From positions 1 to 23,784 of the forward strand of contig CAZWVH010000048.1 of the NCBI GenBank assembly GCA_964636945.1: DNA of 23,784 nt. The letters run 5' to 3'. Shown one piece after another: positions 22,453 to 23,784 of this stretch; position 1 is the stretch's first letter; the number at the start of each line of letters is the position of its first letter. The stretch is from CAZADA01 sp964636945. Lineage in GTDB: Bacteria > Pseudomonadota > Alphaproteobacteria > Caulobacterales > Maricaulaceae. Position numbers and translations under genes: made by a program. Under the pieces are notes generated by a model. It was not told where the DNA came from. It saw only the letters and a list, made by a program, of their open reading frames with translations, and searched no databases.

Positions 22453-23403
22453 TCAGGTCGCGCTGAGTTTTTGTTCCACACCATCCCAAATGACTTGTGC
22501 GATGTTGGGTCCGCCTAAATCAACCAGCTCCCAGATCAAGGTCGGGCATGTGACGTTGATTTCTGACAAATAGCCGTCGATGAGGTCCACGCCGGCGAAG
22601 AAGATTTTTTCCTCGCGTAAGAATGCTGCGACGCGTTCAGAGGCGGCGCGCTCGCGTTCTGTCAGATCGGCCGCCACGGCCTTGCCGCCGGCATGGATGT
22701 TGGCGATGAACCCGCCTTCTTTGGGGCGTCGCCCCAATGCGGCGATGACTTTGCCGTCAACCACCATCACCCGTTTGTCTGTGGTGGTGACTCCGGGCAA
22801 AAACTGCTGCGCCATGACCGGTTCGCCAGACTCAACGATCAATTCTTCCACTTGGCGGCGAAAATCGGCGGCTTCGGAGCGCCGAAATATTCCCTGTCCC
22901 GAGAACAACGACAGTGGCTTGACCACCGTGTCGTCCTGAGTATCGGCGAACGCAAGAATATCATCCGCGTTCGCTGAAATGACCGTGGCTGGCATCAAGT
23001 CATAGAGGGCCAGCGCCGCCATTTTCTCGTGGACATTGCGGATCGCCCTAGGGTCGTTGACGAAAAAAGGCTTTGCGCCATCCCGCCGCGCGCTGGCCAG
23101 CACAAAGGTGTTGACGTGATACCGCACATCATAAGGCGGTTCTTGACGCACCAGCACCACGTCCATCTGCGACAAATCCATCAGTTCCGACGGGCTCAGT
23201 TCGTGGCGTTTGTCGCCTCGAACAAGAGGAGCGGCCACTTTGCGCGCGTGGGCGCGTGCGCGGCCTTGATCAAAAACCGCCTGCTGCGGTGTGAAGATCC
23301 ACACTGCATAGCCACGCTCTTGCGCCGCGATAATGAGTGCAATCGTGGAATCACTTGAGAAATCCAAGCCCTCAATGGGGTCCATTTGCACGGCAATTTT
23401 CAT
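22453..23403 (-). CDS. gshB: Glutathione synthetase
   Basis: This 316-residue cytosolic ATP-grasp ligase joins gamma-glutamylcysteine and glycine to make glutathione. The N-terminal MKIAVQMDPIEGLDFSSDST is the family signature. It is followed by VLVRQEPPYDVRYHVNTFVL, the ADP-binding ATP-grasp region with VVKPLSLFSGQGIFR, and VTTTDKRVMVVDGKVI. The metal-binding ending is LIDGYLSEINVTCPTLIWEL, where most GshB proteins have INVTSPTGIREL, so two or three positions differ. The length equals the usual 315 residues. ATG at 23403 has an AGGA site about 6 nt upstream. With the cysK operon and two photolyases it adds to the redox-defence flavour of the window. Confidence 0.95.
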   Translation of the reverse strand: MKIAVQMDPIEGLDFSSDSTIALIIAAQERGYAVWIFTPQQAVFDQGRARAHARKVAAPLVRGDKRHELSPSELMDLSQMDVVLVRQEPPYDVRYHVNTFVLASARRDGAKPFFVNDPRAIRNVHEKMAALALYDLMPATVISANADDILAFADTQDDTVVKPLSLFSGQGIFRRSEAADFRRQVEELIVESGEPVMAQQFLPGVTTTDKRVMVVDGKVIAALGRRPKEGGFIANIHAGGKAVAADLTERERAASERVAAFLREEKIFFAGVDLIDGYLSEINVTCPTLIWELVDLGGPNIAQVIWDGVEQKLSAT

Positions 23404-23505
23404 GGATTGTCCTCAAGCGGCGCGAAGAGTTGGGGCGTCTGGGTTAGGCTGGGCTCGCCAAGAAGGTCAAGCGCTCAAACGTTTTGGTGGAACGAACATC
23501 ACGCA

Positions 23506-23534
23506 TTGCACCGCGTGTCCAAGCCGATTATGGT
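23506..23534 (+). promoter_or_regulatory. Promoter of tRNA-Gly
   Basis: TTGCAC at 23506-23511 and TATGGT at 23529-23534 are 17 nt apart, followed by a GC-rich discriminator (CCCGCGC) typical of stringently controlled stable-RNA promoters. The tRNA starts 12 nt after the -10. Confidence 0.5.
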
Positions 23535-23546
23535 CCCGCGCTCGGT

Positions 23547-23620
23547 GCGGGTATAGCACAATGGTAGTGCAGCAGCCTTCCAAGCTGAGGATGCCGGTTC
23601 GATCCCGGCTACCCGCTCCA
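23547..23620 (+). tRNA. tRNA-Gly (TCC)
   Basis: A 74-nt tRNA with encoded CCA. The acceptor arms GCGGGTA and TACCCGC pair, the discriminator is T, and the anticodon loop CTTCCAA gives anticodon TCC. The T arm is CCGGTTCGATCCCGG. A T-rich tract (GAGGTTTTTTGTG) follows within 20 nt and probably helps terminate it. Confidence 0.97.
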
Positions 23621-23668
23621 TTGATTGGATTGAGGTTTTTTGTGTTCTAGGGCGCGGCCTACTCAATC

Positions 23669-23784
23669 TGGTCTGCACTCCGGAAAGTTGTCAGGTCTTT
23701 GAGTTATCCCCGGCTCCAAGATTGGAGTCTAGAGATGGGCAAGAGGTTCAAGCCTGAAGAGATCATCGCACGTCTTCGAGAGAT
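23669..23784 (+). mobile_element. Left end of an IS3-family insertion sequence, cut by the window edge
   Basis: TGGTCTGCACTCCGGAAAGT beginning at 23669 resembles the terminal inverted repeat of IS407-like IS3 elements (TG at the tip, then a CCGGAAA core), about 65 nt before a transposase start. The other end and target duplication lie outside the window, so the exact tip is inferred. Confidence 0.6.
23735..23784 (+). CDS. IS3-family transposase OrfA, partial (N-terminus only)
   Basis: The frame encodes MGKRFKPEEIIARLRE and runs off the window. This is the usual start of the helix-turn-helix OrfA (HTH_Tnp_1) of IS3-family elements, which binds the terminal repeats and is fused by frameshift to the OrfB integrase. 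Only 16 residues are visible, so the subgroup is uncertain. Confidence 0.7.
   Translation, partial: MGKRFKPEEIIARLRE

Noticed and set aside
1..23784. CRISPR array, prophage or toxin-antitoxin system
   Set aside because: No regularly spaced direct repeats, phage structural genes or recognisable toxin-antitoxin pair were seen on either strand.

Overview
The window reads as chromosome of an alphaproteobacterium. The bases for this are the moderately high GC content, frequent GTG starts with 1-4 nt gene overlaps, an RHH-less PutA, a GshB with an rlmB/tRNA-Tyr/tRNA-Gly neighbourhood, and a ChrR-type protein beside photolyase and Cfa-like genes. A marine Hyphomonadales-like organism is my guess; nothing here proves the genus.

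Layout. (1) 317-3433: putA, bifunctional proline catabolism. (2) 3442-6463, minus strand: a tight three-gene sulfur operon, transcribed in the order cysteine synthase, 3-mercaptopyruvate sulfurtransferase-like protein, cystathionine lyase-like protein. (3) 6528-10378, plus strand: a ChrR-like cupin protein behind a TGATCC-N18-TAGCAT promoter, a secreted DUF6134-type protein, an iron-sulfur (6-4) photolyase-type protein and an SDR. (4) 10387-12457: a DUF2306-like membrane protein divergent from a membrane-anchored AraC-type regulator. (5) 12466-18281, minus strand: CPD photolyase, FAD amine-oxidase-like protein, DUF1365 protein, Cfa-like methyltransferase and an exported SAM methyltransferase. 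(6) 18469-19335: kdsA, followed by a palindromic repeat element. (7) 19528-20878: a small acidic protein and an RlmB-type rRNA methyltransferase on the minus strand, then tRNA-Tyr(GTA) on the plus strand. (8) 20879-23784: a gene-poor stretch, a truncated alpha/beta hydrolase, a small membrane protein, gshB, tRNA-Gly(TCC) and the left end of an IS3-family element cut by the window edge.

The most interesting part is 6.5-18.3 kb, which looks like a light and singlet-oxygen response island. It carries two different photolyases, lipid-modifying enzymes (Cfa-like, FAD oxidase, DUF1365, SDR) and a ChrR-family protein. In Rhodobacter sphaeroides, RpoE/ChrR controls related genes (photolyase, Cfa-type enzymes, furan fatty acid synthesis). 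Here the ChrR-like protein has no neighbouring sigma factor and has lost three of the four zinc ligands of the anti-sigma domain. It keeps an intact cupin metal site and sits behind an apparently RpoE-type promoter from which the message would be nearly leaderless. The Cfa-like enzyme appears to lack two bicarbonate ligands of classical cyclopropane synthases, so it may be a fatty-acid methylase instead. All assignments come from reading the sequence; no database search was run.
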